A stretch of 64,000 bases of DNA. Source: an uncultured Allomuricauda sp. Its GTDB lineage: Bacteria > Bacteroidota > Bacteroidia > Flavobacteriales > Flavobacteriaceae. The stretch covers positions 620,001-684,000 of the forward strand of contig NZ_CANMOO010000002.1 in the NCBI RefSeq assembly GCF_947499585.1, read 5' to 3'. Shown here piece after piece: positions 46,679 to 55,338 of the stretch; position 1 is the first letter of the stretch; every line of letters starts with the position of its first letter. The position numbers and the translations under genes are program-made. The notes beneath the pieces were generated by a model. The model ran no database searches, was not told the DNA's origin, and saw only the letters and a program-made list of their open reading frames with translations.

Positions 46679-46750
46679 AAAGTATTAAACTCAGCTAAAA
46701 TTTATTTAATTCTTGGTATTTGCCCAAGGTGCTTTTTAAATACTTTTATT

Positions 46751-47968
46751 TCATTTTTCTGTATACACTGTAGTTTCAAAGGAGGCTTTTTCCATAAAAA
46801 GGCGAGCCATTTTATTTTTGGTGATTTCTACCTGTTCCAGCGGCTTGGGTTCTTTAGCATGGACATCCAACTCATATATCATTGTGCCTTCAACTAAAAA
46901 ATAACGATGTCTATTCTTTTCCTTGACCTCGTAGACCTTGGCTATTTCAGAATCCAAATTTGAGTTTATTATAAGTTCAAGCGTGTTCTCTGTTTCATTA
47001 AAAAAATAAGTGCCCAAAGAACTTTCTGAATCGTAATTTACCTTTAGGTTTTTAGATTTCCCTGAAAACCTAGTGATGTCTTCCAACACTATGTCCAATT
47101 TCTCTTTGGATGGATTTAGCTTTGGTTTTATCTTCAATAATGAATTGCCAAAAGAACTATCGGTTCGCAGCTCCTCCAAAGGTTTTATGCCAGCTGTTTT
47201 ATCAATTGAAAAGTATTTGTTTTTATAAAACAAAACATATTCTTCTTCTTTGTTCTTTATAAGCTCCAGTTGTAATTTAGATAGTAAAGGGTCTCCAAAA
47301 AGTGTTAGTTTATCGCCATCAAAAGTATACCGCAGGGGAAGTGGGTATTCTATCGTTCTAACCGATTCTGGAGGAAGAGGCGTAAAGCCACCTAAAGCCA
47401 ATTGAGTGTCGTTATTTATATTGTCTAACTGAACGGTATCCCTAGACTTGTCTTTTAATCCCTCTTGATTGACCAATTCTTCGTCAACTTGATTTTCTGT
47501 TTTTGTTTGCTGCGGTTTTTCTTCTTGTACTAAACGCTCTTCATCAATAGGGTTTTCTATAGTGTCCTTGCTATTGGACTGCACCGTATCAATGTCAACT
47601 ATAATTGGGTTAACATCTTTAAAAATAGGGTTCTGTCCATCGTTTCGATAATAAAAAAACAATAGCAATCCTATAAGAACGCAAGCCGCTATTCCGCTGC
47701 CAAATACAACCAGTCTGCGATAATACCCTTTGTTGGTCTTGCTTTTATTTTCTTCTTTGTAACTATTGTAATATGATGTGAGCCTTTCTTTTAAGACAGT
47801 ATCACCCTGTTGTTCTATTCCCTTATATATTTGCTTGTAGACTTTTAGTTCCTTGGCAAAACTTGTATCTTCAGCAATGCGTTTTTCAACCATTTCCTTT
47901 TCAGACTTGGTTAAGGCATTGCTCAAGTATTTATCTATTAAATCTATATGTCTTAAATCTTCTTCCAT
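46751..47968 (-). CDS. Putative membrane anti-sigma factor
   Basis: A 405-residue single-pass membrane protein. The N-terminus DLIDKYLSNALTKSEKEMVEKR resembles the zinc-free anti-sigma head of Bacteroidota (a helix bundle that would hold the sigma factor). One TM helix lies at about 86-106 (LVVFGSGIAACVLIGLLLFF). The rest is extracytoplasmic: an acidic Gln/Glu/Asn-rich linker and a ~220-residue beta-rich domain that I do not recognise and that is not obviously FecR. The gene starts 1 nt after the sigma gene stops, the usual sigma/anti-sigma arrangement. The role is inferred from layout. Confidence 0.75.
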   Translation of the reverse strand: MEEDLRHIDLIDKYLSNALTKSEKEMVEKRIAEDTSFAKELKVYKQIYKGIEQQGDTVLKERLTSYYNSYKEENKSKTNKGYYRRLVVFGSGIAACVLIGLLLFFYYRNDGQNPIFKDVNPIIVDIDTVQSNSKDTIENPIDEERLVQEEKPQQTKTENQVDEELVNQEGLKDKSRDTVQLDNINNDTQLALGGFTPLPPESVRTIEYPLPLRYTFDGDKLTLFGDPLLSKLQLELIKNKEEEYVLFYKNKYFSIDKTAGIKPLEELRTDSSFGNSLLKIKPKLNPSKEKLDIVLEDITRFSGKSKNLKVNYDSESSLGTYFFNETENTLELIINSNLDSEIAKVYEVKEKNRHRYFLVEGTMIYELDVHAKEPKPLEQVEITKNKMARLFMEKASFETTVYTEK

Positions 47969-47969
47969 G

Positions 47970-48530
47970 TTATTTAAGGCCTATAATGACTTCATAAGAT
48001 ATGCCGCTTCTTAATTTTTTCAAACATCTCAATTTCTGTTGGCTTGCTGAACGTGGGCCAGAATAATCAAATTTCTCTGCTATGTCTTCCATTCGCATAC
48101 CTAAAAAAATAGTTGTCTCCAACAAGGACTTACAGGGTTCCCCAAGCTTTTCCAGCGCTTCCATTAAATATTTTTTGAGAGAGGGTCCTTTGTAGGTAAA
48201 TTCAATTTCATCATCCTCTTGCCCCCAATCCACAACCACAACCCCATCGCTCTGTTTTTCATATTTCTTTCTTCTATTTAGCTGGTTGAGCCATTGCCGT
48301 TTGGAAACTTCAAAAAGATAGGTGCTTATCTTGCTCCTAAGTTCATATTTGCCCGCCATTACATTTTTGTAGAAAACTATGATCGCCTCTTGGAAAACAT
48401 CAAGGGCATCGTCATCATTCCCACTATTTTGAGATATCCATCCTTTTACCTTCCCTAAATGTTGATAAAGATGTTGTAAGCACCCCTCATTGCCATTTTT
48501 AAGTTGGTCTATCAGTTCTTGGTCGGTCAT
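47970..48530 (-). CDS. ECF-type RNA polymerase sigma factor
   Basis: A 186-residue sigma-70 family factor. Region 2 contains NDDDALDVFQEAIIVFYKNV followed by STYLFEVSKRQWLNQLNRRKK (the -10 recognition helix); region 4 contains GEPCKSLLETTIFLGMRMEDIAEKFDYSGPRSASQQKLRCLKKL, a helix-turn-helix for the -35 element. Regions 1 and 3 are absent. It is the fourth gene of the operon that starts at ECF-type promoter 3, so it probably directs its own synthesis and that of the other two operons. Confidence 0.92.
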   Translation of the reverse strand: MTDQELIDQLKNGNEGCLQHLYQHLGKVKGWISQNSGNDDDALDVFQEAIIVFYKNVMAGKYELRSKISTYLFEVSKRQWLNQLNRRKKYEKQSDGVVVVDWGQEDDEIEFTYKGPSLKKYLMEALEKLGEPCKSLLETTIFLGMRMEDIAEKFDYSGPRSASQQKLRCLKKLRSGISYEVIIGLK

Positions 48531-48555
48531 TCAAGAGCTTTTTCTATGTTGTTTG

Positions 48556-49419
48556 CTATAAAGCAAGATTTAAGTTGTCTTCTATTGGCACTCTAAATTC
48601 GTATCCTTCTATCTGTATCGCTATCTCTCCCAAAATACTAAAATTAACTTCGGTTTTTGTAAGCCAAGACAATTTGGCTTGTTTTAAAATATCAAAATTG
48701 TTTAGGGTAACATCTACAGGGATCAAAGCTTTTTGCAGGCTTTCTTGTCTTAAGGGTTGAGAAAGCTGCCAATTGGCAACTTTAGCGCGGCTCTTATCCA
48801 GATAAAAATCAAGTTGCAACTCATTTATCATATAGTCTAATGGAAGGTTGTTTTTGGTTTCTATCTGAAGCTGTAATTTGGTTGTGTTAAATGATGGGAG
48901 TCTGTTGGAGGATATTGATCGAATTTTAAAATTATCAGCTGTACTTAAATTTTTTCTTATTTGCTCATGGATTATACTCTTCGTATTTAAATGGATTTCA
49001 TCGTCCATATCAATCGTAAAAGAATTCAAGAGAAAACTTACCCGGCTATTTCCTTTTATGGAAAAAACGGCGGAATCAGACGTGATAAGTTCTGGATAGT
49101 ATTTGTGTAATTTCTCTACAGCGATTTCAAAACGTACAGGTACACTAAGGGTATCATTGGCCACTAAATTTATCTGTTTGTCCAAATACCCGTTTCCCAC
49201 AAGAGAATCTTTATAGAATATCTCCATCCCAGATTGTCTCAACTTAGTTTTTACATCGTTAGGGTTGTATACCACATAATCCATGGTGACCAATAAGAGA
49301 CTATCTTTTAATCCAAGTATGGAAACATTGTCTACCTGAATAAATTTTGGTTTTTTACTGCAAGAAGTACATATGCCCATTCCCAGTAAGAGTATAAATA
49401 TCTTTCGCATTTGAATCAT
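48556..49419 (-). CDS. LEA14-like (LEA type 2) lipoprotein
   Basis: A 287-residue lipoprotein. The signal peptide MRKIFILLLGMGICTSC ends in a lipobox Cys. Two immunoglobulin-like WHy/LEA14-type domains follow: each has a VxYxNPN-like start (VTMDYVVYNPNDVKTKLRQSG and LQIETKNNLPLDYMINELQL) and a VRFE or IPVDV edge strand. Such domains act in stress or membrane-lipid handling. Its ATG lies directly after the stop of the FHA-ABC gene; a second ATG at 49410 would also give the full signal peptide. The tight junction suggests it serves that transporter in the periplasm. Confidence 0.83.
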   Translation of the reverse strand: MIQMRKIFILLLGMGICTSCSKKPKFIQVDNVSILGLKDSLLLVTMDYVVYNPNDVKTKLRQSGMEIFYKDSLVGNGYLDKQINLVANDTLSVPVRFEIAVEKLHKYYPELITSDSAVFSIKGNSRVSFLLNSFTIDMDDEIHLNTKSIIHEQIRKNLSTADNFKIRSISSNRLPSFNTTKLQLQIETKNNLPLDYMINELQLDFYLDKSRAKVANWQLSQPLRQESLQKALIPVDVTLNNFDILKQAKLSWLTKTEVNFSILGEIAIQIEGYEFRVPIEDNLNLAL

Positions 49420-51831
49420 TTAAATACTGTCTTTTTTCTTTAAGGCCAAATAAATCAGGATATAAAAAAGGACATTCAACAGCGCTATTACAAGTATGTT
49501 TTTATCAAAGCTATTGAACACCCCTCCTATCAAACTCCCTTCATCCATTAATTTTTGATTGTATAAATCCAAAATATCCATTGCAGAGGTAGAATCTTCC
49601 ACAACACCTTTTTTAAGCTGTGTTGAAGCGTCTGATACTTCTTTTGCACTGGCATTAAAATTACTTGGTGAAGGGTATGATGTTAAAACACTCTCTTTGG
49701 ATCCTAAATTTCTTGGGTGGGAAGGAGAAGCCTCATCCTGCAATCTGGCAAAACCTTCTGTGCCCCATCTGCCAAGAGTAAAAAAGCTTAAAATCTCTAC
49801 AAGAACATTATTGATTTTTGTCATTACCCCGGCCAGCATAATCTGAGGCATTAAAGCAATAGGAACCACGGTCATTACTTTTTCCGTAGAGTTTAAAGAT
49901 GATGAAAGCCATAACCCAATAAGAGATGCTGAAAAAGAAATATAGAACATGAACAGAATTCCTTGGCCATAAGGTCTAAGATAAACCTCATCAAAATCAC
50001 CATACGTATTGAATTTGAAATTGAGGTATATCACACTTACAAAAACGATGGTTTGTACTAGGGCAATAAGGGCTAGCACTATCCATTTAGAAAGTATATA
50101 GGTATGTATATTGAGGTTGAACATACGCTCCCTTTTGTATACTGAAAGCTCCCCAACAACTTCTTTTGCTGCATTGCTTACCCCAAACCATATTGCGGAT
50201 ATAGCCATTAAAAATAGCACCCCTATTTGAAGCCGGTCAAACACCAAACATACCAAGCCGGCAATAATAACGGGTTGTGCCAATAGCAACAATAGATTCT
50301 CCTTGTCGTTTATTTTGATGTTGAAATATCTAGACACAAGCCAGTAAAGTTGTAACCATAGCGAATCTGGTTTGTCCCGTTTAAAATCCGTTGTGTTGGA
50401 ATTTTTATACGCTATTGCATTTGGCTTTTGGTAGTAGGTAGATTTTACCATATTTGAGTCGCTCATTTTACTATACACCTGTATAATATTTTCCGCGCCA
50501 AAATGACTGGTTAACAATTGTGCCGGGCCCTTGTAAACAAGGTGTCCTTGTACTCCCAAGAAAATGACCTGATCCACATAATTTAAATCTTCCGGCTTAT
50601 GGGTAACCATGACAATTGTGGTTCCAGAATGTGCCAGTTTTTGTAGACTCATTAAAAAACTCTCTATGGTCTCTGGGTCAAGTGGAGATGTTGGTTCGTC
50701 CAAAAACAAAATGGTAGGTTCGGTCAATAATTCTACAGCAATGGAAATTCTTTTACGTTGACCCCCAGAGAGGCTACCCACTTTAACATCCTTAATATCT
50801 TTTTCCTTGTCTTGATTTAGGTTAAGGTCTGTTATTACCTTGTTTATCCTTTTGTTTATTTCTTCATTCGTGGTATCATCCGGCAGGCGTAATTTTGCCG
50901 CATAAAACAATGTTTTATAAACGGTCAACTCTTTATGGATAATGTCATCCTGAGGCACGTACCCAATCTTTTTCTTAATTAGGTTGAAATTTTTTCTCAG
51001 TGACAAACCATGGATAAAAACCTCCCCGGAAGTTGCCGGATTATCGCCGTTTAAACATTTTAGCAATGTAGATTTTCCGCAACCTGAAGGTCCCATAAGA
51101 GCGACAAAGCTTGAATTGGGAATATCCATGGAAAGGTTCTGAAGTCCAATTTTATTGTTCGGGTATTTCTTTTGGATAGAAACAGCCTTTATCGCATATT
51201 TTTCCTTTCTTAAATCTTTGCTTCCCTCAACAAGGTTGATCATATATGAGGATATGGTGACAATATCGCTATCCTTTAAAGCCACCTTACCTGTAACCTC
51301 CCTCCCGTTTATATAGGTCTTATTTTTAGAGCCAAGGTCTTCAACATAGTACTTTTTATCCTCAACACTAATTCTTGCATGAACACGCGTTACCGTAGGG
51401 TCGTCAAAGACAATGTCGTTAGAGGGCAGCCTCCCAACATTTAGAAAGCCCTTTTTATCAATTTGTGATTTAAAATCTGAGGTCTCCTTAAGCTGTGGCT
51501 CTTCAGCACTCTCTGATTGTGAAGAAATTTCCTCCTCTACTGGCACTACTACTTCATCAAACAGATTAAAGGTTTGAGAAGCAATGGTAACCCTATCTTT
51601 AAGTGTAATTTCCACCCAATCATTGGATACAATTCTTTTTGCATTCAATAAAATGCCATTGGCACTTTCCAAATCCTTGATAAATACCTTAGGGCCCACT
51701 TTTTTCACCAAAGCATGCTTGCGGGATGCAGTACGGGAATCTATTTCAACATCGGCCCCATGTCCCTTTCGTCCAATTGAGATGGGAGTTTCCGATAATT
51801 CCAGTCTGGTACGATTAAATTCTAAATACAT
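49420..51831 (-). CDS. Double-FHA ABC transporter (Rv1747-like)
   Basis: An 803-residue fusion. FHA1 (about 1-90) has RKGHGADVEIDSRTASRKHA; FHA2 (about 125-200) has VGRLPSNDIVFDDPTVTRVHA followed by SKNKTYINGREV. The ATPase domain has Walker A GPSGCGKST (247-255), the signature LSGGQRKRIS and Walker B TILFLDEPTSPLD. An ABC2-type membrane domain with six helices fills the C-terminal ~320 residues. The order FHA-FHA-NBD-TMD is that of mycobacterial Rv1747, an exporter regulated by kinase PknF binding phosphothreonine through FHA. Here a kinase and phosphatase are encoded in the same island, so control by phosphorylation is strongly suggested. The exported substrate is unknown. Confidence 0.94.
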   Translation of the reverse strand: MYLEFNRTRLELSETPISIGRKGHGADVEIDSRTASRKHALVKKVGPKVFIKDLESANGILLNAKRIVSNDWVEITLKDRVTIASQTFNLFDEVVVPVEEEISSQSESAEEPQLKETSDFKSQIDKKGFLNVGRLPSNDIVFDDPTVTRVHARISVEDKKYYVEDLGSKNKTYINGREVTGKVALKDSDIVTISSYMINLVEGSKDLRKEKYAIKAVSIQKKYPNNKIGLQNLSMDIPNSSFVALMGPSGCGKSTLLKCLNGDNPATSGEVFIHGLSLRKNFNLIKKKIGYVPQDDIIHKELTVYKTLFYAAKLRLPDDTTNEEINKRINKVITDLNLNQDKEKDIKDVKVGSLSGGQRKRISIAVELLTEPTILFLDEPTSPLDPETIESFLMSLQKLAHSGTTIVMVTHKPEDLNYVDQVIFLGVQGHLVYKGPAQLLTSHFGAENIIQVYSKMSDSNMVKSTYYQKPNAIAYKNSNTTDFKRDKPDSLWLQLYWLVSRYFNIKINDKENLLLLLAQPVIIAGLVCLVFDRLQIGVLFLMAISAIWFGVSNAAKEVVGELSVYKRERMFNLNIHTYILSKWIVLALIALVQTIVFVSVIYLNFKFNTYGDFDEVYLRPYGQGILFMFYISFSASLIGLWLSSSLNSTEKVMTVVPIALMPQIMLAGVMTKINNVLVEILSFFTLGRWGTEGFARLQDEASPSHPRNLGSKESVLTSYPSPSNFNASAKEVSDASTQLKKGVVEDSTSAMDILDLYNQKLMDEGSLIGGVFNSFDKNILVIALLNVLFYILIYLALKKKDSI

Positions 51832-51842
51832 CTGGGTAGTTG

Positions 51843-52679
51843 CTATTGACGGTTAACAATATATTGTTCGATGCATTTTTTTCTGTGTTCTGCGAATGGA
51901 TGGGTGGAAGTAAGCTTTTTGATTAAATCTTGCTTCTGATATTTCCCAAGCTTTTTGAAGAAATCAGCAAACTTATTTACATCATACCCTGCGTTGCGTG
52001 CTAGTTCAAAACCATGTTTATCAGATTCATACTCATCTATTTGATCAAACGGTGGAGAGAAAGTGCTGTTCAGGCCTTTGGCAATATCACCAAAGATTTG
52101 CACTCGTGTTCTATTTGACAAGTCTGCGGACAGTGTTAGCTTGGTTACTTTTCTTTGCGTATGTAGTTTGTCTTCATGGGCCACCTCATGGCCTATTATA
52201 AAGGCCAGCTCATCATAGGAGTCCACAAAATCTATTAAACCGGTAGTAATGTAAAGGTATCCTCCAAGTGTAGCAAATGCGTTTATTTCATCCGATTTTA
52301 AAATACTCAAACGGTATGTAACATCTTTCCGATTAACATATTTGGTCAGGTTTTTCAGTATCTCTTCTGCTTTGGGGTATATACTATGCCCATTATCTAT
52401 TTTACCCAACACTTTATATTGATTATAGATATCCCTGCCAATGGTACTCTTAGAATCACTTGTAACCAAAAGCATCGCATCCAACCAATTATTTTCAAAC
52501 TGCTTAATAATAAATGCTGGTCCATCAAATGCATGCCCACAATCTTTTAGCACAGTTGCTTGTTCCATTTTAGCCTGGTAATCGCTCACTATTTCATCAA
52601 TTGCGGACTGTGGTAATTCTTGAGAGATCACGACCTGTAATCCCAAGAAAATCAATAATATTAGTTTGGTTTGGCTCAT
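51843..52679 (-). CDS. M48-family zinc metalloprotease
   Basis: A 278-residue secreted protease with a signal peptide ending near VVISQ (residue 20). The zinc site is HEVAH at 164-168 (FIIGHEVAHED), and the third ligand Glu is in EYESDKHGFELARNAGYD. The INAFATLGGYLYITTGLIDF segment is the usual M48 substrate-edge strand. No TM helix besides the signal is seen, so it works in the periplasm, probably in protein quality control. It is the first gene behind ECF-type promoter 3, followed after 11 nt by the FHA-ABC gene. Confidence 0.92.
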   Translation of the reverse strand: MSQTKLILLIFLGLQVVISQELPQSAIDEIVSDYQAKMEQATVLKDCGHAFDGPAFIIKQFENNWLDAMLLVTSDSKSTIGRDIYNQYKVLGKIDNGHSIYPKAEEILKNLTKYVNRKDVTYRLSILKSDEINAFATLGGYLYITTGLIDFVDSYDELAFIIGHEVAHEDKLHTQRKVTKLTLSADLSNRTRVQIFGDIAKGLNSTFSPPFDQIDEYESDKHGFELARNAGYDVNKFADFFKKLGKYQKQDLIKKLTSTHPFAEHRKKCIEQYIVNRQ

Positions 52680-52684
52680 CTTGT

Positions 52685-52722
52685 TTTATCGTATATAACC
52701 AAAAATAGAAAATGTCATCTTT
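52685..52722 (-). promoter_or_regulatory. ECF-type promoter 3 (protease-FHA-ABC-sigma operon)
   Basis: AAAGATGACATT (52711-52722), 11 nt, then GTTATATACGATAAA (52685-52699), read on the minus strand. The second block matches promoter 2 at 13 of 15 positions. It ends 5 nt before the ATG at 52679. Because the operon includes the sigma gene, it would give autoregulation. Confidence 0.82.
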
Positions 52723-52826
52723 CAAATACATTTTTTAGAAATAAATGAAGCGTTTTCTTCCTTTTCAGGATGTGGAATTGTTATAACTTTCAGCTTAAAC
52801 AAACATCAATTTAAATCAAACAAAAA

Positions 52827-53249
52827 ATGAACACAAAGTATATAAAAGTTTTCTTGAGGATTGCATTAGCCGTAGGTTTTCTTTCTGCTTGTGCAGATAG
52901 GTTTGGAATGTGGGACGCAGCGATTTCTGCATGGGGCAACTGGAACAGTTTTGTTGAGTATACCCAACTCTTAAACCCTTGGGTTCCCGATCAGATGATT
53001 TCTTTTGTCGCCGTTGCCGCAACATTTTTAGAAATCCTCTTTGGCCTTTCTCTTTTGCTCGGTTTTAAAACCAAGTTCTTTGCTCAACTGAGTGGGGTGC
53101 TTTTACTACTTTTTGGTCTATCTATGACGTTTTCAACGGGAATAAAAGGTCCCTTGGACTATTCTGTATTTACGGCATCTGCTGCTGCATTTGCACTAAG
53201 TACCATGAGTTCCAAATACCTGGAATTGGATAAAGTTTTAGGAAGCTAA
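52827..53249 (+). CDS. DoxX-family membrane protein
   Basis: A 140-residue protein with four TM helices. The N-terminal FLRIALAVGFLSACADRFGMW and the FLEILFGLSLLLGFKTKFFAQLSGVLLLLFGLSM block are typical of DoxX/DoxD-like proteins. Family members act in quinone-linked redox or in stress protection, often with partner proteins not seen here. The gene is monocistronic, divergent from the M48 gene and convergent with the metallo-hydrolase gene. Confidence 0.85.
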   Translation: MNTKYIKVFLRIALAVGFLSACADRFGMWDAAISAWGNWNSFVEYTQLLNPWVPDQMISFVAVAATFLEILFGLSLLLGFKTKFFAQLSGVLLLLFGLSMTFSTGIKGPLDYSVFTASAAAFALSTMSSKYLELDKVLGS

Positions 53250-53287
53250 ATCAAAATTTGCTTTCTTGGCATTATCCAATGCTTTTT

Positions 53288-55291
53288 CTATTCTTTTGAA
53301 ATTGGATGGTGTTCCTTCCCAATTATTTCTGTGTAGGTCACAAATTTAAAGGGGTCAAAAAACTGCACAGAACTTCGCAATCGGTCGGCTGCTTCTTCTT
53401 TTAAATCGGTAATTTTCGTGTTTGCTGGATACCTGCTTTCGGCGGCTATTGCCATCTGCAGTGCCAATTCGTTATCTCCGTTATCAATCATTTTTTTTAG
53501 GGCCTTTACCACCTGATTTCCCGAGAGACCCAAATACAACTGCAAAAATCGACCTCGCTCTACTGAGGTAATAACATCAAGCCCTTCAGGATCTTTTCCA
53601 CTGACTTCTTCTTGCCATATCCCCACCATATGATCCGCAGTTCTCGCTATGATATGGTCTCTAGGTGAGAGATAGCTGATGAAAATTTCTGGGTGGTTTT
53701 GTAGTCCTGGAGGAATCAAATTGAGTCGTATAATATCTTTAGAAGAATAGCCATTCCTTAAATGTTTTTTCGTTTCATTTACAAGCCATTTAAAAGCATC
53801 CCGATATGCGCTTAATTGTTGAGTGTTTTTATACAGTATGGTTATTCCCACGTGACCATGTAAAATATATTTAGGGTTAAGGTCAAGTGCGGTGTCCATT
53901 ACTTCCAGGGCTTCATTAATGAAGCCTTCTTCCGTCCAAGGTTCTCCATAAAAGGGCATGAGTGCATCACCCATAAAGACCAATTCAAGTTCAGGAAAAT
54001 AAAATAGAAGTGCGTCTTCAGTTTCGCCTCCTGTAACAGGGATAAGCTTTACTTTAGACTGACCAATGTGAATCTCGCTTATTGAATCTACAATTGCATC
54101 TGGCTTGTATTCACTAACCCAACTGTCTTTAAAATTGACGCCTCTGAATTGAGTATAACTATGGTTTTTTAGTATACGATTCACCGTTCCTTGAAAATTT
54201 TCGCGCCCGTAAAGTGTTATTCCCGGGCCTAAAGATTTTAAATAAGTATGCCCCCCAATATGATCCCAATGAGCGTGTGTGATCAAACCGGTGGTCAATG
54301 GAGGTAAGTCAGGATATTGCTCCAATAAGAACTCATATCCCTCCTTGTAACTATATGGTTGGGTTCCAGCATCAATGGACAATAGTTCTTGCCCATTTTT
54401 GGAGACCACAAAATGCAGGTCCGAAAATCCAAACCCTCTTACTGCAAAGACTCTATTAGGAATAACCTCTTCTATCCATGGAGTCGGGGCAAACAAAAGA
54501 CCTTTCTCTTTGGTAGTGGAAAACCAACCCGAGAATAACATTTTTGGTTCATAGTCTGTATAGCCGCTTTGAACCAAATAGCTTTTTGCCAATTCCATCT
54601 CACCTTCTTCCGCATATAGTTTAGCTAGGTAGTGATAAACTTCACGATAAAAGCCCGGTGTGGGTTCTAGTTCTGGACGATTTGTCAACCATAGAAGTTC
54701 TTCAAGGGCTTCTTCCTTTTTATCAAAAAACCAAGGTACTTGTGCATAGATAATGCCAGATGCCCAATGAACCAAAGGATTGTTTTTAGACAGATTTTGG
54801 GCTTCTTCCAAAACCTTGAACGTTTCTTTTACCCAGCCCATTCGTATAAAAAGGGAAACATTATCAGCATAACTTGCCCGCAAAAGGGCATAGGCCGATA
54901 GGTAATTAGACCTAACTTCATCCGACATTTGAAAGCGAAACCTTTCAAGTATGTTTTCAAAATAGCGAATACCATAATTCTGCTGATTGGTAGCTATATA
55001 AGCATTCGCAAGAAGAAATATGGGGTTGGGGTCCTTGCTTGGGCCGTAAGACAATACCACTTCATAAAAAGCAATATCAGAATGAAAACTACGGTCATTT
55101 TCATGTTGTTTAAAAGCAACAAAATCCTTGGAGGGATGTAGTGATTTGCTAAGTGCTACAATAGAAGTATTCTGTTCAATGTGTAAATCCACAACATAAG
55201 GCTCCACAGCTGTTTTTGTCTCCACAGTATTACAAGACATAATAATGCTAGTAATCAAAACTGAGAGGTAAATCAATAATTTTGTTTTCAT
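53288..55291 (-). CDS. Metallo-beta-lactamase-fold hydrolase, alkylsulfatase-like lipoprotein
   Basis: A 667-residue protein. A lipoprotein signal (LITSIIMSC, Cys20) is followed by a ~230-residue TPR-like helical region (AKLYAEEGEMELAKSYLVQS and similar). The metallo-beta-lactamase domain has the HxHxDH motif as THAHWDHIGGHTYL near residue 340, VTGGETEDALLFYF, a metal-ligand Asp in LVFMGDALMPF and the His in ILHGHVG. The C-terminal part resembles the alkylsulfatase dimerisation domain (RDHIIARTADHMVGIWQEEV). It likely hydrolyses a sulfate or phosphate ester or a lactone at the outer cell envelope. The MarR-type operator ends 16 nt before its start. Confidence 0.87.
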   Translation of the reverse strand: MKTKLLIYLSVLITSIIMSCNTVETKTAVEPYVVDLHIEQNTSIVALSKSLHPSKDFVAFKQHENDRSFHSDIAFYEVVLSYGPSKDPNPIFLLANAYIATNQQNYGIRYFENILERFRFQMSDEVRSNYLSAYALLRASYADNVSLFIRMGWVKETFKVLEEAQNLSKNNPLVHWASGIIYAQVPWFFDKKEEALEELLWLTNRPELEPTPGFYREVYHYLAKLYAEEGEMELAKSYLVQSGYTDYEPKMLFSGWFSTTKEKGLLFAPTPWIEEVIPNRVFAVRGFGFSDLHFVVSKNGQELLSIDAGTQPYSYKEGYEFLLEQYPDLPPLTTGLITHAHWDHIGGHTYLKSLGPGITLYGRENFQGTVNRILKNHSYTQFRGVNFKDSWVSEYKPDAIVDSISEIHIGQSKVKLIPVTGGETEDALLFYFPELELVFMGDALMPFYGEPWTEEGFINEALEVMDTALDLNPKYILHGHVGITILYKNTQQLSAYRDAFKWLVNETKKHLRNGYSSKDIIRLNLIPPGLQNHPEIFISYLSPRDHIIARTADHMVGIWQEEVSGKDPEGLDVITSVERGRFLQLYLGLSGNQVVKALKKMIDNGDNELALQMAIAAESRYPANTKITDLKEEAADRLRSSVQFFDPFKFVTYTEIIGKEHHPISKE

Positions 55292-55306
55292 GATTTTATG
55301 TATTTA

Positions 55307-55320
55307 GTTGTATATACAAC
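55307..55320. promoter_or_regulatory. MarR-type operator 1
   Basis: GTTGTATATACAAC, a perfect 14-bp palindrome, lies 15 nt upstream of the metallo-hydrolase start. The same sequence occurs at 56269-56282 and, with one change, at 56722-56735. Confidence 0.75.
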
Positions 55321-55338
55321 ATTTACTTTGTAAAAAAG

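Noticed and set aside
46690-46730. Short CTTGG/CCAAG hairpin after the anti-sigma gene
   Set aside because: Only 5 bp of stem and no clear T run directly after it.
39794-51831. Type VI secretion post-translational control cassette (PpkA/PppA/Fha)
   Set aside because: Kinase, phosphatase and FHA protein are present, but no tss core genes are seen and the FHA domains are fused to an ABC exporter.
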